Shown: positions 1 to 8,313 of the stretch, one piece after another
Layout of the letters: each line of letters starts with the position of its first letter
How positions within the stretch are numbered: the first letter of the stretch is position 1
NCBI RefSeq assembly: GCF_900102675.1
Contig: NZ_FMYX01000007.1
Coordinates: 1 to 64,000 of the forward strand
Direction of reading: 5' to 3'
Length of the DNA: 64,000 nucleotides
Origin: Pseudomonas guariconensis
GTDB taxonomy: Bacteria > Pseudomonadota > Gammaproteobacteria > Pseudomonadales > Pseudomonadaceae
Notes under the pieces: model-generated
The model's input: the letters and a program-made list of their open reading frames with translations, nothing else
The model's database searches: none
Told to the model about the DNA's origin: nothing
Position numbers and translations under genes: made by a program

Positions 1-907
1 ACGGCGCGTTGGCCTCGGTCACATCGCGAATGTAGTCCCACAGCAAGGTGATGCGCTTCAACTTGCGCAGGTCCTCCCGGCAGTACATCCAGAACTGCCG
101 AGTGATCTCCACCTCTTCAGGCAATAGATTGATCAATCGTGCATCCTGCGCAGCCAGGAAACACGGCAGGATTGCCAGGCCCCGGCCTTGCAAGGCCGCG
201 GTGTATTGGGCGATCACGCTGGTGCTGCGCAGGTGGGCGTTGGCGTTGGGGATCAGGTTGGCCAGGTACAAAAGCTCGGAGCTGAACGCCAAGTCGTCCA
301 CATAACTGATGAACCGGTGCTGGGTCAGGTCTGCGGCCTGGCGGATTGGCGGGTGGTTGTCCAGGTATTCCTGGGTCGCGTACAGCCGCAGGCGATAGTC
401 GCACAGCTTGCAGCACACATAGGGCCCATGCTCGGGCCGCTCCAAGGCGATGACGATGTCGGCCTCGCGCTTGGACAGGCTGATGAAGTGTGGCAGGGGC
501 AGGATGTCCACCGAGATTGCCGGGTAGGCATCGACGAAGTGACTCAGTTGCGGAGTGACGAAGAAGCTGCCGAAGCCCTCGGTGCAGCCCATGCGAACAT
601 GGCCCGAAAGTGCCACGCCTGAGCCTGAGACCTGCTCGCAGGCCATGTGCAGCGTGCTTTCGATCGATTCGGCGTAGCCCAGCAGGCGTTGACCCTCAGA
701 GGTCAGGACAAAGCCGTTGGTCCGGGATTTTTCGAACAGAAGCGTGCCCAGCGCGCCTTCCAGCGAGCTGATGCGTCGCGACACCGTGGTGTAGTCAACG
801 GCCAGGCGCTTGGCCGCGCTGCTGGCCTTGCGGGTGCGCGCCACTTCAAGAAAGAACTTCAAATCGTCCCAGTTCAATGAACTCAGGGAGGTGAGGTCTT
901 TTTGCAT
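1..907 (-). CDS. LysR-family transcriptional regulator divergent from mmsA (3' end beyond window)
   Basis: Translation from the ATG at 907 gives an N-terminal winged helix-turn-helix typical of LysR proteins (reading [20 protein letters not shown], then a [11 protein letters not shown] recognition helix), followed by a periplasmic-binding-like effector domain. The frame stays open to base 1, so about 302 residues are visible and only a few C-terminal residues should be missing. It is divergent from mmsA with 129 bp between the starts, the classic layout for a LysR regulator controlling its neighbour. I infer control of mmsAB (valine or methylmalonate-semialdehyde metabolism). In P. aeruginosa the mmsAB activator is an AraC protein (MmsR), so this would be a different regulator type; the target is not proven by sequence. 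Confidence 0.85.
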   Translation of the reverse strand, partial: MQKDLTSLSSLNWDDLKFFLEVARTRKASSAAKRLAVDYTTVSRRISSLEGALGTLLFEKSRTNGFVLTSEGQRLLGYAESIESTLHMACEQVSGSGVALSGHVRMGCTEGFGSFFVTPQLSHFVDAYPAISVDILPLPHFISLSKREADIVIALERPEHGPYVCCKLCDYRLRLYATQEYLDNHPPIRQAADLTQHRFISYVDDLAFSSELLYLANLIPNANAHLRSTSVIAQYTAALQGRGLAILPCFLAAQDARLINLLPEEVEITRQFWMYCREDLRKLKRITLLWDYIRDVTEANAP

Positions 908-1036
908 GATGATCCGGTTTTTTTGTGCGTTCTTGTTGGATGTTTGCACATCTATACTCGAAAAAAGCCCCACGGCGCCACCCCGCCTCGGCGCGCTGGC
1001 GATCTCGTTCCGACAATAATTCCAAGGAGAGCGCAG

Positions 1037-2563
1037 ATGAACGCACCCCATACCCCCGACCAGGCCAAGGTCGAGCAGGTCAAGCTGCTGATCGACGGCC
1101 AGTGGGTCGAGTCCAAGACCACCGAGTGGCGCGACATCGTCAACCCGGCCACCCAGCAGGTGCTGGCGCGGGTGCCGTTCGCCACCGTAGAGGAAGTCGA
1201 CGCCGCCGTGGCTGCGGCCCAGCGAGCCTTCGCCAGCTGGCGCGACACCCCCATCGGCGCGCGTATGCGCATCATGCTCAAGCTGCAGGCGCTGATCCGC
1301 GAACACACCAAGCGTATCGCCCAGACCCTCAGTGCCGAGCAGGGCAAGACCCTCGCCGATGCCGAAGGCGATATCTTCCGCGGCCTGGAGGTGGTCGAGC
1401 ACGCGGCCTCGATCGGCACCCTGCAGATGGGCGAGTTCGCCGAAAACGTCGCAGGTGGCGTGGACACCTATACCCTGCGCCAACCGATCGGCGTATGCGC
1501 TGGCATCACCCCGTTCAACTTCCCGGCGATGATTCCGCTGTGGATGTTCCCGATGGCCATCGTTTGCGGCAACACTTTCGTGCTCAAGCCGTCCGAACAG
1601 GACCCACTGTCGACCATGATGCTGGTGGAACTGGCCCTGGAAGCCGGCATACCGGCCGGTGTGCTGAACGTGGTGCATGGCGGCAAGCAGGTGGTGGATG
1701 CGATCTGCACCCACAAGGACATCAAGGCGATTTCCTTTGTCGGTTCCACCGAGGTCGGCACCCACGTGTACAACCTGGCTAGCCAGCACGGCAAGCGCGT
1801 GCAGTCGATGATGGGCGCCAAGAACCACGCCGTGGTGCTGCCGGACGCCAACCGTACCCAGACGATCAATGCCCTGGTCGGTGCTGCTTTCGGCGCGGCC
1901 GGTCAGCGCTGCATGGCCACCTCGGTGGCGGTGTTGGTAGGCAAGGCCCGCGAATGGCTGCCGGACATCAAGGAAGCCGCCAGCAAGCTCAAGGTCAATG
2001 CTGGTTGCGAGCCGGGCACCGACGTCGGCCCGGTGGTTTCCAAGCGTGCCAAGGAGCGCGTGCTGGGGCTGATCGAAAGCGGAATCAAAGAAGGCGCCAA
2101 GCTCGAACTGGACGGGCGTGACGTCAAGGTGCCGGGCTATGAGCAGGGCAACTTTGTCGGCCCAACCCTGTTCTCTGGGGTACGCACCGACATGCAGATC
2201 TACACCCAGGAAATCTTCGGCCCGGTGCTGGTGACCCTGGAAGTCGACACCCTCGACGAGGCCATCGCCCTGGTCAATGCCAACCCGTTCGGCAACGGCA
2301 CGGGCCTGTTCACCCAGAGCGGTGCGGCAGCGCGCAAGTTCCAGAGCGAGATCGACATCGGCCAGGTTGGCATCAACATTCCGATTCCCGTGCCGGTGCC
2401 GTTCTTCAGTTTCACAGGTTCGCGCGGCTCCAAGCTGGGCGACCTGGGCCCGTACGGCAAGCAGGTGGTGCAGTTCTACACTCAGACCAAGACCGTCACC
2501 GCCCGCTGGTTCGACGATGACAGCGTCAATGACGGTGTGAACACCACCATCAGCCTGCGCTAA
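1037..2563 (+). CDS. mmsA: CoA-acylating methylmalonate-semialdehyde dehydrogenase MmsA
   Basis: A 508-residue aldehyde dehydrogenase that converts methylmalonate semialdehyde (or malonate semialdehyde), NAD and CoA to propionyl-CoA (or acetyl-CoA), the late step of valine catabolism and also used for inositol and beta-alanine. The ALDH core is complete: [10 protein letters not shown], the FVGSTEVG nucleotide-binding turn, and the catalytic cysteine Cys292 in GQRCMATS. The frame is open upstream to 902, but the start at 1037 has an AAGGAGA ribosome site and gives the family length (about 500 residues). mmsB follows after 10 bp, so the two are cotranscribed. The regulator upstream is divergent. 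Confidence 0.96.
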   Translation: MNAPHTPDQAKVEQVKLLIDGQWVESKTTEWRDIVNPATQQVLARVPFATVEEVDAAVAAAQRAFASWRDTPIGARMRIMLKLQALIREHTKRIAQTLSAEQGKTLADAEGDIFRGLEVVEHAASIGTLQMGEFAENVAGGVDTYTLRQPIGVCAGITPFNFPAMIPLWMFPMAIVCGNTFVLKPSEQDPLSTMMLVELALEAGIPAGVLNVVHGGKQVVDAICTHKDIKAISFVGSTEVGTHVYNLASQHGKRVQSMMGAKNHAVVLPDANRTQTINALVGAAFGAAGQRCMATSVAVLVGKAREWLPDIKEAASKLKVNAGCEPGTDVGPVVSKRAKERVLGLIESGIKEGAKLELDGRDVKVPGYEQGNFVGPTLFSGVRTDMQIYTQEIFGPVLVTLEVDTLDEAIALVNANPFGNGTGLFTQSGAAARKFQSEIDIGQVGINIPIPVPVPFFSFTGSRGSKLGDLGPYGKQVVQFYTQTKTVTARWFDDDSVNDGVNTTISLR

Positions 2564-2573
2564 GGAGTTCGTC

Positions 2574-3461
2574 ATGCGTATCGCATTCATCGGCCTGGGC
2601 AACATGGGCGCGCCCATGGCCCGAAACCTGATCAAGGCCGGGCATCAACTGAACCTGTTCGACCTGAACAAGACCGTGCTGGCCGAGCTCGCCGAACTGG
2701 GCGGGCAGGTCAGCGCCTCGCCGAAGGAGGCGGCGGCCAGCAGTGATCTGGTGATCACCATGCTGCCGGCGGCGGCCCACGTGCGCAGTGTCTATCTGGG
2801 TGACGATGGCGTGCTGGCGGGTGTACGGCCGGGCACACCGACCGTGGACTGCAGCACCATCGATCCGCAGACCGCCCGCGAAGTGTCCAAAGCCGCAGCG
2901 GCCAAGGGCGTGGACATGGGCGATGCGCCGGTGTCCGGTGGTACCGGTGGCGCGGCAGCGGGTACCTTGACCTTCATGGTCGGTGCCAGCGCCGAGCTGT
3001 TCGCCACGCTCAAGCCGGTGCTGGAACAGATGGGGCGCAACATCGTGCACTGCGGCGAGGTGGGTACCGGACAGATCGCCAAGATCTGCAACAACCTCCT
3101 GCTGGGTATCTCGATGATCGGTGTGTCCGAAGCCATGGCCCTGGGCAATGCGCTGGGCATCGACACCAAGGTGCTGGCCGGCATCATCAACAGCTCCACC
3201 GGGCGTTGCTGGAGTTCGGATACCTACAACCCCTGGCCAGGCATCATCGAGACCGCCCCGGCTTCGCGCGGCTACACCGGCGGCTTTGGCGCCGAGCTGA
3301 TGCTCAAGGACCTGGGGCTGGCCACCGAGGCTGCGCGTCTGGCGCACCAGCCGGTGATCCTCGGCGCCGTGGCGCAGCAGCTTTATCAGGCCATGAGCCT
3401 GCGTGGCGAGGGCGGCAAGGACTTTTCGGCGATCGTCGAGAGTTATCGCAAGAAGGATTGA
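2574..3461 (+). CDS. mmsB: 3-hydroxyisobutyrate dehydrogenase MmsB
   Basis: A 295-residue beta-hydroxyacid dehydrogenase that oxidises 3-hydroxyisobutyrate to methylmalonate semialdehyde, the substrate of MmsA. Visible are the N-terminal Rossmann motif GLGNMG (residues 7-12), the substrate-binding DAPVSGGTGGA segment, and the GQIAKICNNLL helix carrying the catalytic lysine of this family. It lies 10 bp after mmsA with an AAGGAG ribosome site, consistent with an mmsAB operon. A strong hairpin terminator follows the stop. Confidence 0.95.
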   Translation: MRIAFIGLGNMGAPMARNLIKAGHQLNLFDLNKTVLAELAELGGQVSASPKEAAASSDLVITMLPAAAHVRSVYLGDDGVLAGVRPGTPTVDCSTIDPQTAREVSKAAAAKGVDMGDAPVSGGTGGAAAGTLTFMVGASAELFATLKPVLEQMGRNIVHCGEVGTGQIAKICNNLLLGISMIGVSEAMALGNALGIDTKVLAGIINSSTGRCWSSDTYNPWPGIIETAPASRGYTGGFGAELMLKDLGLATEAARLAHQPVILGAVAQQLYQAMSLRGEGGKDFSAIVESYRKKD

Positions 3462-3480
3462 CGAGCGAGGTGAATTTTAT

Positions 3481-3548
3481 CGCGGGCCAGGTGGCCTTCC
3501 CTCTGTAACTGCGCACCAGAGGGAAGGGCACCTGCCTCGCGATTTTTT
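3481..3548 (+). terminator. Rho-independent terminator after mmsB
   Basis: Arms 3481-3505 and 3517-3541 pair at about 22 of 25 positions, with an 11-base loop. A run of seven T follows at 3543-3549. It lies just after the mmsB stop, with the T-run on the plus strand. Confidence 0.85.
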
Positions 3549-3586
3549 TCGTGCTCGATTTTTCAGGTGTGGTGCAGTCTGTGGGC

Positions 3587-3610
3587 GCGGGTAAACCCGT
3601 TCCCACAGGG
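3587..3610. repeat. REP element (single copy)
   Basis: The core GCGGGTAAACCCGTTCCCAC matches the repetitive extragenic palindrome seen at many other places in this window. It lies between the mmsAB terminator and the end of the convergent cupin gene. Confidence 0.75.
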
Positions 3611-3665
3611 ACGCGCCGTGTTGACCTGGCTGCGCCATTCAAAGCCCTGCGAAAGGGCTTTGGCA

Positions 3666-4010
3666 TCAGGCGAAGACGAAGTACTTGCGCACGGTCTCGA
3701 CCACTTCCCAGGTGCCTTTGAGACCTGGCTCGATGATGAACACGTCGCCTGCCTTCAGGTGCTTGGGCTCTTCACCTTCCGGCGTGATGATCACGTAGCC
3801 TTCGAGGAAGTGGCAGAACTCCCACTTCTCGTAGTTGATCTCGAACTTGCCGGGAGTGCAGATCCAGGTGCCCATGATCTTGCTGCCATCGGCAGAGAGA
3901 TAGGCGTTCAGGTTGACGGTCTGCGGGTTGCCGCCGATGCGCTTCCACGGGGTGGCGTTCAGGGCCGGGGTCGGGCAGGTTTCGCGCAGGACGGTAATGA
4001 AGTCGGACAT
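3666..4010 (-). CDS. Cupin domain protein (DUF861/cupin_3 type)
   Basis: A 114-residue single-domain cupin. The two short cupin motifs are visible: the first around KWEFCHFLEGYVIITPEG (about residues 61-78) and the second around LKAGDVFIIEPGLKGTWEV (about 84-102). Most of the usual metal-binding histidines are replaced, as in the EutQ/(S)-ureidoglycine aminohydrolase-like cupin_3 family. No catalytic function can be assigned. It stands alone, convergent with mmsB; upstream lies the adenylyltransferase gene on the same strand after 96 bp. Confidence 0.85.
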   Translation of the reverse strand: MSDFITVLRETCPTPALNATPWKRIGGNPQTVNLNAYLSADGSKIMGTWICTPGKFEINYEKWEFCHFLEGYVIITPEGEEPKHLKAGDVFIIEPGLKGTWEVVETVRKYFVFA

Positions 4011-4106
4011 GGCAGGTTCCCAGGTAAGTGGCTGAATGACACGTCACCATAGGGCCTGCGCTGGCGCTGGAGTTGCCTGGGCTCGACGTCCAGGTGTCTG
4101 GATGCG

Positions 4107-4865
4107 CTATGTGGGCATATGCGACTTGCAATGAAGAACGAAGGCGTTGACCTGTTCCGGCCATTGGGCGAGCAGGTCCGGCGCGGTACCCAGGTAGGCG
4201 GCGCGCGCGTTGGCCAGCACCGGTTGGTGCGCGTCTGGCAAACGCTCCAGCAACCACTGGGCGGCTACATCCTTGGCTGCGATCGACCCCGTCGCCAGGC
4301 TGTACCAGATGCGCGCCAGGGCGAGCACCACGGTGTGCTCGTCGCCGGTCCAGTCCTCGGGCGTGTTCCATTGGGCCAGGGTGTCGGCAAAGGCTTGTTT
4401 CAGGTCGGCGGGCGGCACCGGGTCGAACCAGCTCGCAGCCGCTTCGCCCACCAGGCAAAGGCTGTGCTGGCGGGCCTTGGTCAGCAGAATGGCCAGGTCC
4501 GGGTCGAGCTGGGCAGGTTCGACCTCGCCTGCCAGCAGCGATGCTCGCAGCCACTCACCGAATTGCAGCTCGCGGCGGGCCGGATAGCGCCAGGGATGGA
4601 TGTCGTCGCGTACCAACAGCGTCACCTCCAGGGCGCGCAGGTTGGGGTCTGCTCCCGGTGGTGCCGAAACATCCAGCAGCGCGCGCATCAACCCCTGGCG
4701 TGTGGCGTCGGACAGCGGTCGGGACACAGTCACCAGCAGGTCGAGATCGCTGTGCGGCCTCAATCCACCGGCCACGGCCGAGCCGTACAGGTGGATGGCC
4801 TGCAAGGCGTCGCCAAGGTGCTGGGCAAGCAGTTGCTGGGCAGCGAGCAGTTGTGGGTCGGTCAT
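4107..4865 (-). CDS. AadA-like aminoglycoside 3''-adenylyltransferase (ANT(3'')-I family)
   Basis: A 252-residue nucleotidyltransferase resembling AadA along its whole length: LYGSAVAGGLRPHSDLDLLV carries the G-S...D-x-D metal and nucleotide motif, followed by HPWRYPARRELQFGEW, the DLAILLTKAR helix and WTGDEHTVVLALARIWYS. The residues that act in Salmonella AadA (Glu in LEVT, Trp, Asp in GDE) appear conserved. AadA adenylates streptomycin and spectinomycin. I chose the ATG at 4865 because it has AGGAGG at the right distance; an open frame extends to 4895 without one. No integron, attC site or transposon is nearby, so it looks like a resident chromosomal gene. The true substrate is unknown. 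Confidence 0.88.
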   Translation of the reverse strand: MTDPQLLAAQQLLAQHLGDALQAIHLYGSAVAGGLRPHSDLDLLVTVSRPLSDATRQGLMRALLDVSAPPGADPNLRALEVTLLVRDDIHPWRYPARRELQFGEWLRASLLAGEVEPAQLDPDLAILLTKARQHSLCLVGEAAASWFDPVPPADLKQAFADTLAQWNTPEDWTGDEHTVVLALARIWYSLATGSIAAKDVAAQWLLERLPDAHQPVLANARAAYLGTAPDLLAQWPEQVNAFVLHCKSHMPT

Positions 4866-4901
4866 GGTGCGCCTCCTGAGGGCACACCATAGCAATCACC
4901 C

Positions 4902-5882
4902 TCAGGCGTTGGCCATTGCGTTGACTTCGACCGTGATGTGCACCAGTTCTTCATGGACCGCCAGTGCCTGGCGTACGGTGTCGGCGCTAAGACAGCCCGT
5001 CGCCGCCAGGCTGAGAATGCAGGCGTACTGGTCCTTGCCGACACGCCACACGTGCAAGTCGGTGAGGGTGGCCGGTACCGACAGTTGCGCCACGGCGTCG
5101 CGGATCTCCTGGACCACGGGCGCGTCCATCTCGGCGTCCAGCAATACCCGCCCGGTGTCACGCAGCAGGCCTTTGGCCCACACCGCCACCAGCACCGCTC
5201 CCACCAGGCCCATCACCGGGTCGAGCCAGCCGGCGCCCCAGAACTTGCCGGACAGCAGGGCAATGATCGCCAGCACCGAGGTCGCGGCGTCGGCCATCAC
5301 GTGCAGGTAGGCCGATCGCAGGTTCAGGTCATGGTGGTGGTGGTGGTGGTGGTGGTGGTGGTGGTGGTGGTGGTGGTGGTGGTGGTGGTGGTGATCATGA
5401 TGATGGCCATGGTGGTGATCGTGATGGTGATCGTCGCGCAGCAGCCAGGCACAGGCGAGGTTCACGGCAAGCCCGAGTGCCGCAAGGGTGATGGCTTGGT
5501 CATAGTGAATCGGCCCAGGTGTCAGCAGCCGCTCGACCGACTGGAAGGCCATGAGCCCGGCTACGCCCAGCAGAAGCAAAGCGCTGGAGTAGCCGCCGAG
5601 GATCTCGATCTTCCACGTGCCGAAGGCGAAGCGACGGTCGCGGGCGTAGCGCCGTGCGGCAGCGTACGCCAGCAGTGAGAGCCCCAGGGCCAGGGCATGG
5701 GAGCTCATGTGCCAGCCGTCGGCCAGCAGCGCCATGGAGTTGAAGTACCAGCCGCCGGCGATCTCCGCCACCATCATCACCGCCGTGAGCCACACGGCCA
5801 GGCGTGTCTTGCGCTCGGCGCCGAGGTTGCCGGTATGGAACTGATGGCTGTGCAGCCACTTGTCTGAGGTTTGCGCAACCAT
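4902..5882 (-). CDS. dmeF: Cation diffusion facilitator (DmeF-like Co/Ni exporter) with a 21-His run
   Basis: A 326-residue CDF antiporter with six predicted membrane helices. The helix-2 site reads ADGWHMSSH and helix 5 has HVMAD (HxxxD). A C-terminal cytoplasmic ferredoxin-like domain ends the protein. Between helices 4 and 5 lies an extreme His loop: HHH blocks separated by D or G, then 21 consecutive His (one CAT and twenty CAC), about 30 His in total. His-rich loops in CDFs bind metal and tune selectivity. The gene is divergent from an RcnR-type regulator with a shared operator, which points to cobalt or nickel export, as in the DmeR-DmeF pairs of other proteobacteria. Confidence 0.9.
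   Translation of the reverse strand: MVAQTSDKWLHSHQFHTGNLGAERKTRLAVWLTAVMMVAEIAGGWYFNSMALLADGWHMSSHALALGLSLLAYAAARRYARDRRFAFGTWKIEILGGYSSALLLLGVAGLMAFQSVERLLTPGPIHYDQAITLAALGLAVNLACAWLLRDDHHHDHHHGHHHDHHHHHHHHHHHHHHHHHHHHHDLNLRSAYLHVMADAATSVLAIIALLSGKFWGAGWLDPVMGLVGAVLVAVWAKGLLRDTGRVLLDAEMDAPVVQEIRDAVAQLSVPATLTDLHVWRVGKDQYACILSLAATGCLSADTVRQALAVHEELVHITVEVNAMANA
5331..5393. repeat. Trinucleotide repeat (CAC)20 inside the CDF gene
   Basis: Twenty uninterrupted GTG triplets on the plus strand (5334-5393) preceded by ATG encode 21 His on the minus strand. Using one codon throughout suggests expansion by slippage. Changes in copy number keep the reading frame but alter loop length. Confidence 0.95.
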
Positions 5883-5913
5883 GGTTTATCATGCTCCGGT
5901 AGATAGGCGAAAT

Positions 5914-5930
5914 ATACTATACCCCAGTAT
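5914..5930. promoter_or_regulatory. RcnR-type operator between dmeF and rcnR
   Basis: The sequence TACTATACCCCAGTA (5915-5929) is framed by TACT and AGTA. Its complement reads TACT-GGGG-TAT-AGTA, the layout of the RcnR site TACT-G-tract-AGTA known from E. coli. It lies in the 70-bp divergent gap and could serve both genes. Confidence 0.7.
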
Positions 5931-5952
5931 ACCTAGAGTGATGCACAACCCT

Positions 5953-6228
5953 ATGGCACATACCATCAAGAGCAAGAAGCAACTGCTGACCCGTGTGCGC
6001 AAGATCAAGGGCCAAGCCGCAGCCCTGGAAAGCGCGTTGGAGCAGGACAAGGACTGCTTGGCGATCCTGCAGCAAATCGCCGCCGTACGAGGTGCGGTGA
6101 ATGGGTTGATGGCCGAGGTGATGGAAGGGCACATTCGTGAGCATCTGGTGGCCGATGACCTGAGTGCCGAGCAGCGCCAGGAGGAGGCCGACAAGGTGGC
6201 CTCGCTGCTGCGCTCTTACCTCAAGTAA
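5953..6228 (+). CDS. RcnR-type metal-responsive repressor (CsoR/RcnR/FrmR family)
   Basis: A 91-residue all-helical repressor of the CsoR/RcnR family. Numbered from the ATG at 5953, it has His3, Cys35, His60 and His64, exactly the Ni/Co ligands of RcnR; FrmR proteins share Cys35 and His60 but lack the His3/His64 pair. This supports both the start and a Co/Ni role. A second ATG at 5941 is in frame but would shift the numbering. The adjacent divergent CDF exporter and the TACT...AGTA operator give a complete efflux circuit: apo-repressor binds, metal releases it. The gene symbol is withheld because DmeR and RcnR naming overlap. Confidence 0.88.
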   Translation: MAHTIKSKKQLLTRVRKIKGQAAALESALEQDKDCLAILQQIAAVRGAVNGLMAEVMEGHIREHLVADDLSAEQRQEEADKVASLLRSYLK

Positions 6229-6294
6229 CCAGTGTGGGCTGCGTTGCGGCCCATCGCAGGCTTGGCGATTCGGCAAGCCCAGGCCGCAGTTCTG

Positions 6295-6316
6295 AATACC
6301 CCCTGGGGGTATTTTT
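6295..6316 (+). terminator. Terminator after the RcnR-type gene (AATACCCCCTGGGGGTATT stem)
   Basis: A perfect 9-bp stem with a one-base centre, followed by TTTTT on the plus strand, lies between the convergent regulator and ynbB genes. The sequence also resembles a CsoR-family operator (TACCCC...GGGGTA). Its position after the stop and its T-tract favour a terminator. Confidence 0.65.
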
Positions 6317-7249
6317 CTAGGCCCACCAGTACCGTACGAAGTGGAAGAACACCGGTGCCGCGAAGCACACCGAGTCCATGCGGTCCAGCATGCCGCCGTG
6401 GCCTTCGATCATGTGTCCCCAGTCCTTCACCCCGCGGTCGCGCTTGATCGCCGACATCACCAGCCCGCCAAAGAAGCCCATGGCATTGACGGTCAGCGCC
6501 ATCAGCGCTGCCTGCCAGAAGTTGAACGGGGTGATCCAGCACAGCAAGGCGCCCACCAGGGTGGCCAAAGCTACGCCGCCGGCCAGCCCTTCGACGGTCT
6601 TGGAGGGCGACAGGTTAGGCGCCACCTTGCGTTTGCCGAACAGCTTGCCGCAGACGTACTGCAACACATCGCTGATCTGCACCACAAGGATCAGCCAAGC
6701 GATCAGCAACAGGTTGCGGCCTTCATAACCCGTAATGTCCAAGGTCATCAATGCCGGCACCGAGGACAGGCAGTACACCGCGATCATCAGCCCCCACTGC
6801 ACCTTGGAAGCGCGCTCGAGAAAGCGCGTGGTGTCGCCACCGAAGCTCGCCAGGATCGGCAGGAACAGAAACAGGTACACCGGGATGAAGATGCTGAACA
6901 AACCGTACCAGTCCATGGCGATCAACAGGTACTGCACCGGCAGCGCCACGTAGAACGCCGCCACCAACGCCGGGTAATCGCTGCGCCGGGTGGGCGTGAG
7001 GGTCATGAACTCGCGCAGGGCATAGAACGAGACGAAGTAGAACAGTGCGATCACGCCGTACTTGCCGAACACGAAAGCGATGCCGATCACCAGCACCATC
7101 ACCCACCAGGCGTTGATGCGGGCGTTGAGGTTGTCGATCACTGCGTGCGGCGCGGGGCCGGCGCGCCATTTGAGTAGACGGCCGATCACGCTGGCGAGCA
7201 GGAGCAGGGCGCCGATGCCGGCGAACAGGGAAAGGGTGTTGTCGTCCAT
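6317..7249 (-). CDS. ynbB: CdsA-like phosphatidate cytidylyltransferase, YnbB-type (ynb cluster)
   Basis: A 310-residue integral membrane protein with about eight hydrophobic helices and the CTP-transferase signature near the C-terminus (SPSKTVEGLAGG, then GLVMSAIKRDRGVKDWG and the HGGMLDRMDSV end). CdsA enzymes make CDP-diacylglycerol from phosphatidate and CTP. It is the last gene of a six-gene minus-strand operon and starts one base after the plsC-like stop. The ATG at 7249 is chosen because AAGGA lies about 10 bases upstream; the ATG at 7258 overlaps that site. The operon content matches E. coli ynbABCD, so this is probably a second, dedicated CDP-lipid synthase rather than the housekeeping cdsA. 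Confidence 0.88.
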   Translation of the reverse strand: MDDNTLSLFAGIGALLLLASVIGRLLKWRAGPAPHAVIDNLNARINAWWVMVLVIGIAFVFGKYGVIALFYFVSFYALREFMTLTPTRRSDYPALVAAFYVALPVQYLLIAMDWYGLFSIFIPVYLFLFLPILASFGGDTTRFLERASKVQWGLMIAVYCLSSVPALMTLDITGYEGRNLLLIAWLILVVQISDVLQYVCGKLFGKRKVAPNLSPSKTVEGLAGGVALATLVGALLCWITPFNFWQAALMALTVNAMGFFGGLVMSAIKRDRGVKDWGHMIEGHGGMLDRMDSVCFAAPVFFHFVRYWWA

Positions 7250-7250
7250 C

Positions 7251-7874
7251 TCAGGCATCCTTCGGGGCCAGGTTCAGCAGGGCCTGGCGGGCCCGCTCGA
7301 GAAAGGCCTGCTTGCTCTCGTCAGGCAGCAGGTGCAGGGGTTCGCCGAAGCTCAAGGTGCACAGCAGCGGCAAGGGCAGGGCGCGGCCCTTGGGCATGAC
7401 GCGGTTGAGGTTGGCGATCCACACTGGCACCAGCTCGATATCAGGGTTGGCCGAGGCCAGGTGGAACAGGCCGCTCTTGAACGGCAGCAGTGGCTCATCG
7501 CTGAGATTGCGGGTGCCTTCAGGGAAGAAGATCAGCGAATCGCCTTGGCCCAAGGCATCGAGCACCGGTTGCAGTGGGTTGTCGTTGGACTCGCCACGCT
7601 GGCGGTCGATCAGTACGGCGTCGAACACGTTACGGATCAGAAACTCCCGGATGCCCGGCTTGGCCCAATAGTCGGCCCCGGCGACCGGGCGTGTACGGCG
7701 GCGCAGTGGTTCGGGCAGCGAGGCCCAGAGCAGCACGAAGTCGCCATGGCTGCTGTGGTTGGCAAAATACAGGCGTTGCCTGGGGTGCGGCGTGCAGCCG
7801 AGCCAGAGAGCCCGGGCACCGGTGATCAGGCGTGTGGCAGAGGTGATGGCAAAGGCGGTCAAGGCGGCGAACAT
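7251..7874 (-). CDS. PlsC-like 1-acylglycerol-3-phosphate acyltransferase (ynb cluster)
   Basis: A 207-residue acyltransferase of the PlsC family. The catalytic HX4D box is present as NHSSHGD near residue 40, and the glycerophosphate-binding box as FFPEGTRN near residue 117. An N-terminal hydrophobic helix anchors it. The family acylates lysophosphatidate to phosphatidate, the substrate of the CdsA-like enzyme encoded next. It is not part of the E. coli ynbABCD set, so it is an addition in this lineage. Spacing is 10 bp from the upstream small membrane protein gene and one base to ynbB. Confidence 0.88.
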   Translation of the reverse strand: MFAALTAFAITSATRLITGARALWLGCTPHPRQRLYFANHSSHGDFVLLWASLPEPLRRRTRPVAGADYWAKPGIREFLIRNVFDAVLIDRQRGESNDNPLQPVLDALGQGDSLIFFPEGTRNLSDEPLLPFKSGLFHLASANPDIELVPVWIANLNRVMPKGRALPLPLLCTLSFGEPLHLLPDESKQAFLERARQALLNLAPKDA

Positions 7875-7884
7875 GGCGCGGTGG

Positions 7885-8313
7885 TTATCCGGTGAAAGAG
7901 AGTAACAGCAGGGTAGTCAGGGCTAGCACGACTTGCGCGGCGAAGCACAGCGCCTGGCGTCGCAGCAGGCCCAGCGCGCCCTGGCTGCGCGAGGGCCAGT
8001 CGCGTGCGTCGTGGGCGTGGGGCTTGAGGTTCAAGTCAAACAGGGCGCGATCCAAGGCTTGGGTGTCGGCGGTGAGGTCTGCGCTGCTGGCGAGCCGGGC
8101 GAACAGCGCGGCGTCCAAGGCTACGCGGATTGCCCAGTACTTGTGCAGCAGCCCCAGCCCCAGCAACACCGCGCACACCGCACTGGCCAGCGGGGGCAGG
8201 TGTGTCACCAGGGGGGCCAGGCCGTAGGCCAGGGCCAACAGGGTGATGCCATCGGACAAGCATTCGAGCTGTCGACCACGGCCCAGCAGGCTGGCCACCA
8301 GATGCAGGTTCAT
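7885..8313 (-). CDS. Small membrane protein of the ynb cluster, unknown function
   Basis: A 142-residue protein with two hydrophobic segments in the N-terminal half (GITLLALAYGLAPLV and ASAVCAVLLGLGLL) and one at the C-terminus (FAAQVVLALTTLLLLSF). A charged central part (about residues 70-115) separates them. I do not recognise the family. Its ATG overlaps the ynbD stop (ATGA), and its stop is 10 bp before the plsC-like gene, so it is translationally coupled. It is likely a partner of the lipid enzymes. Confidence 0.8.
   Translation of the reverse strand: MNLHLVASLLGRGRQLECLSDGITLLALAYGLAPLVTHLPPLASAVCAVLLGLGLLHKYWAIRVALDAALFARLASSADLTADTQALDRALFDLNLKPHAHDARDWPSRSQGALGLLRRQALCFAAQVVLALTTLLLLSFTG

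Noticed and set aside
999..1030. GACAATAATTCC before mmsA as a Crc/Hfq site
   Set aside because: Only two A-A-N triplets are present, too weak compared with the ggt and cstA sites.
4938..5678. Plus-strand frame with a poly-Val run
   Set aside because: It is the complement of the His-codon repeat in the CDF gene.
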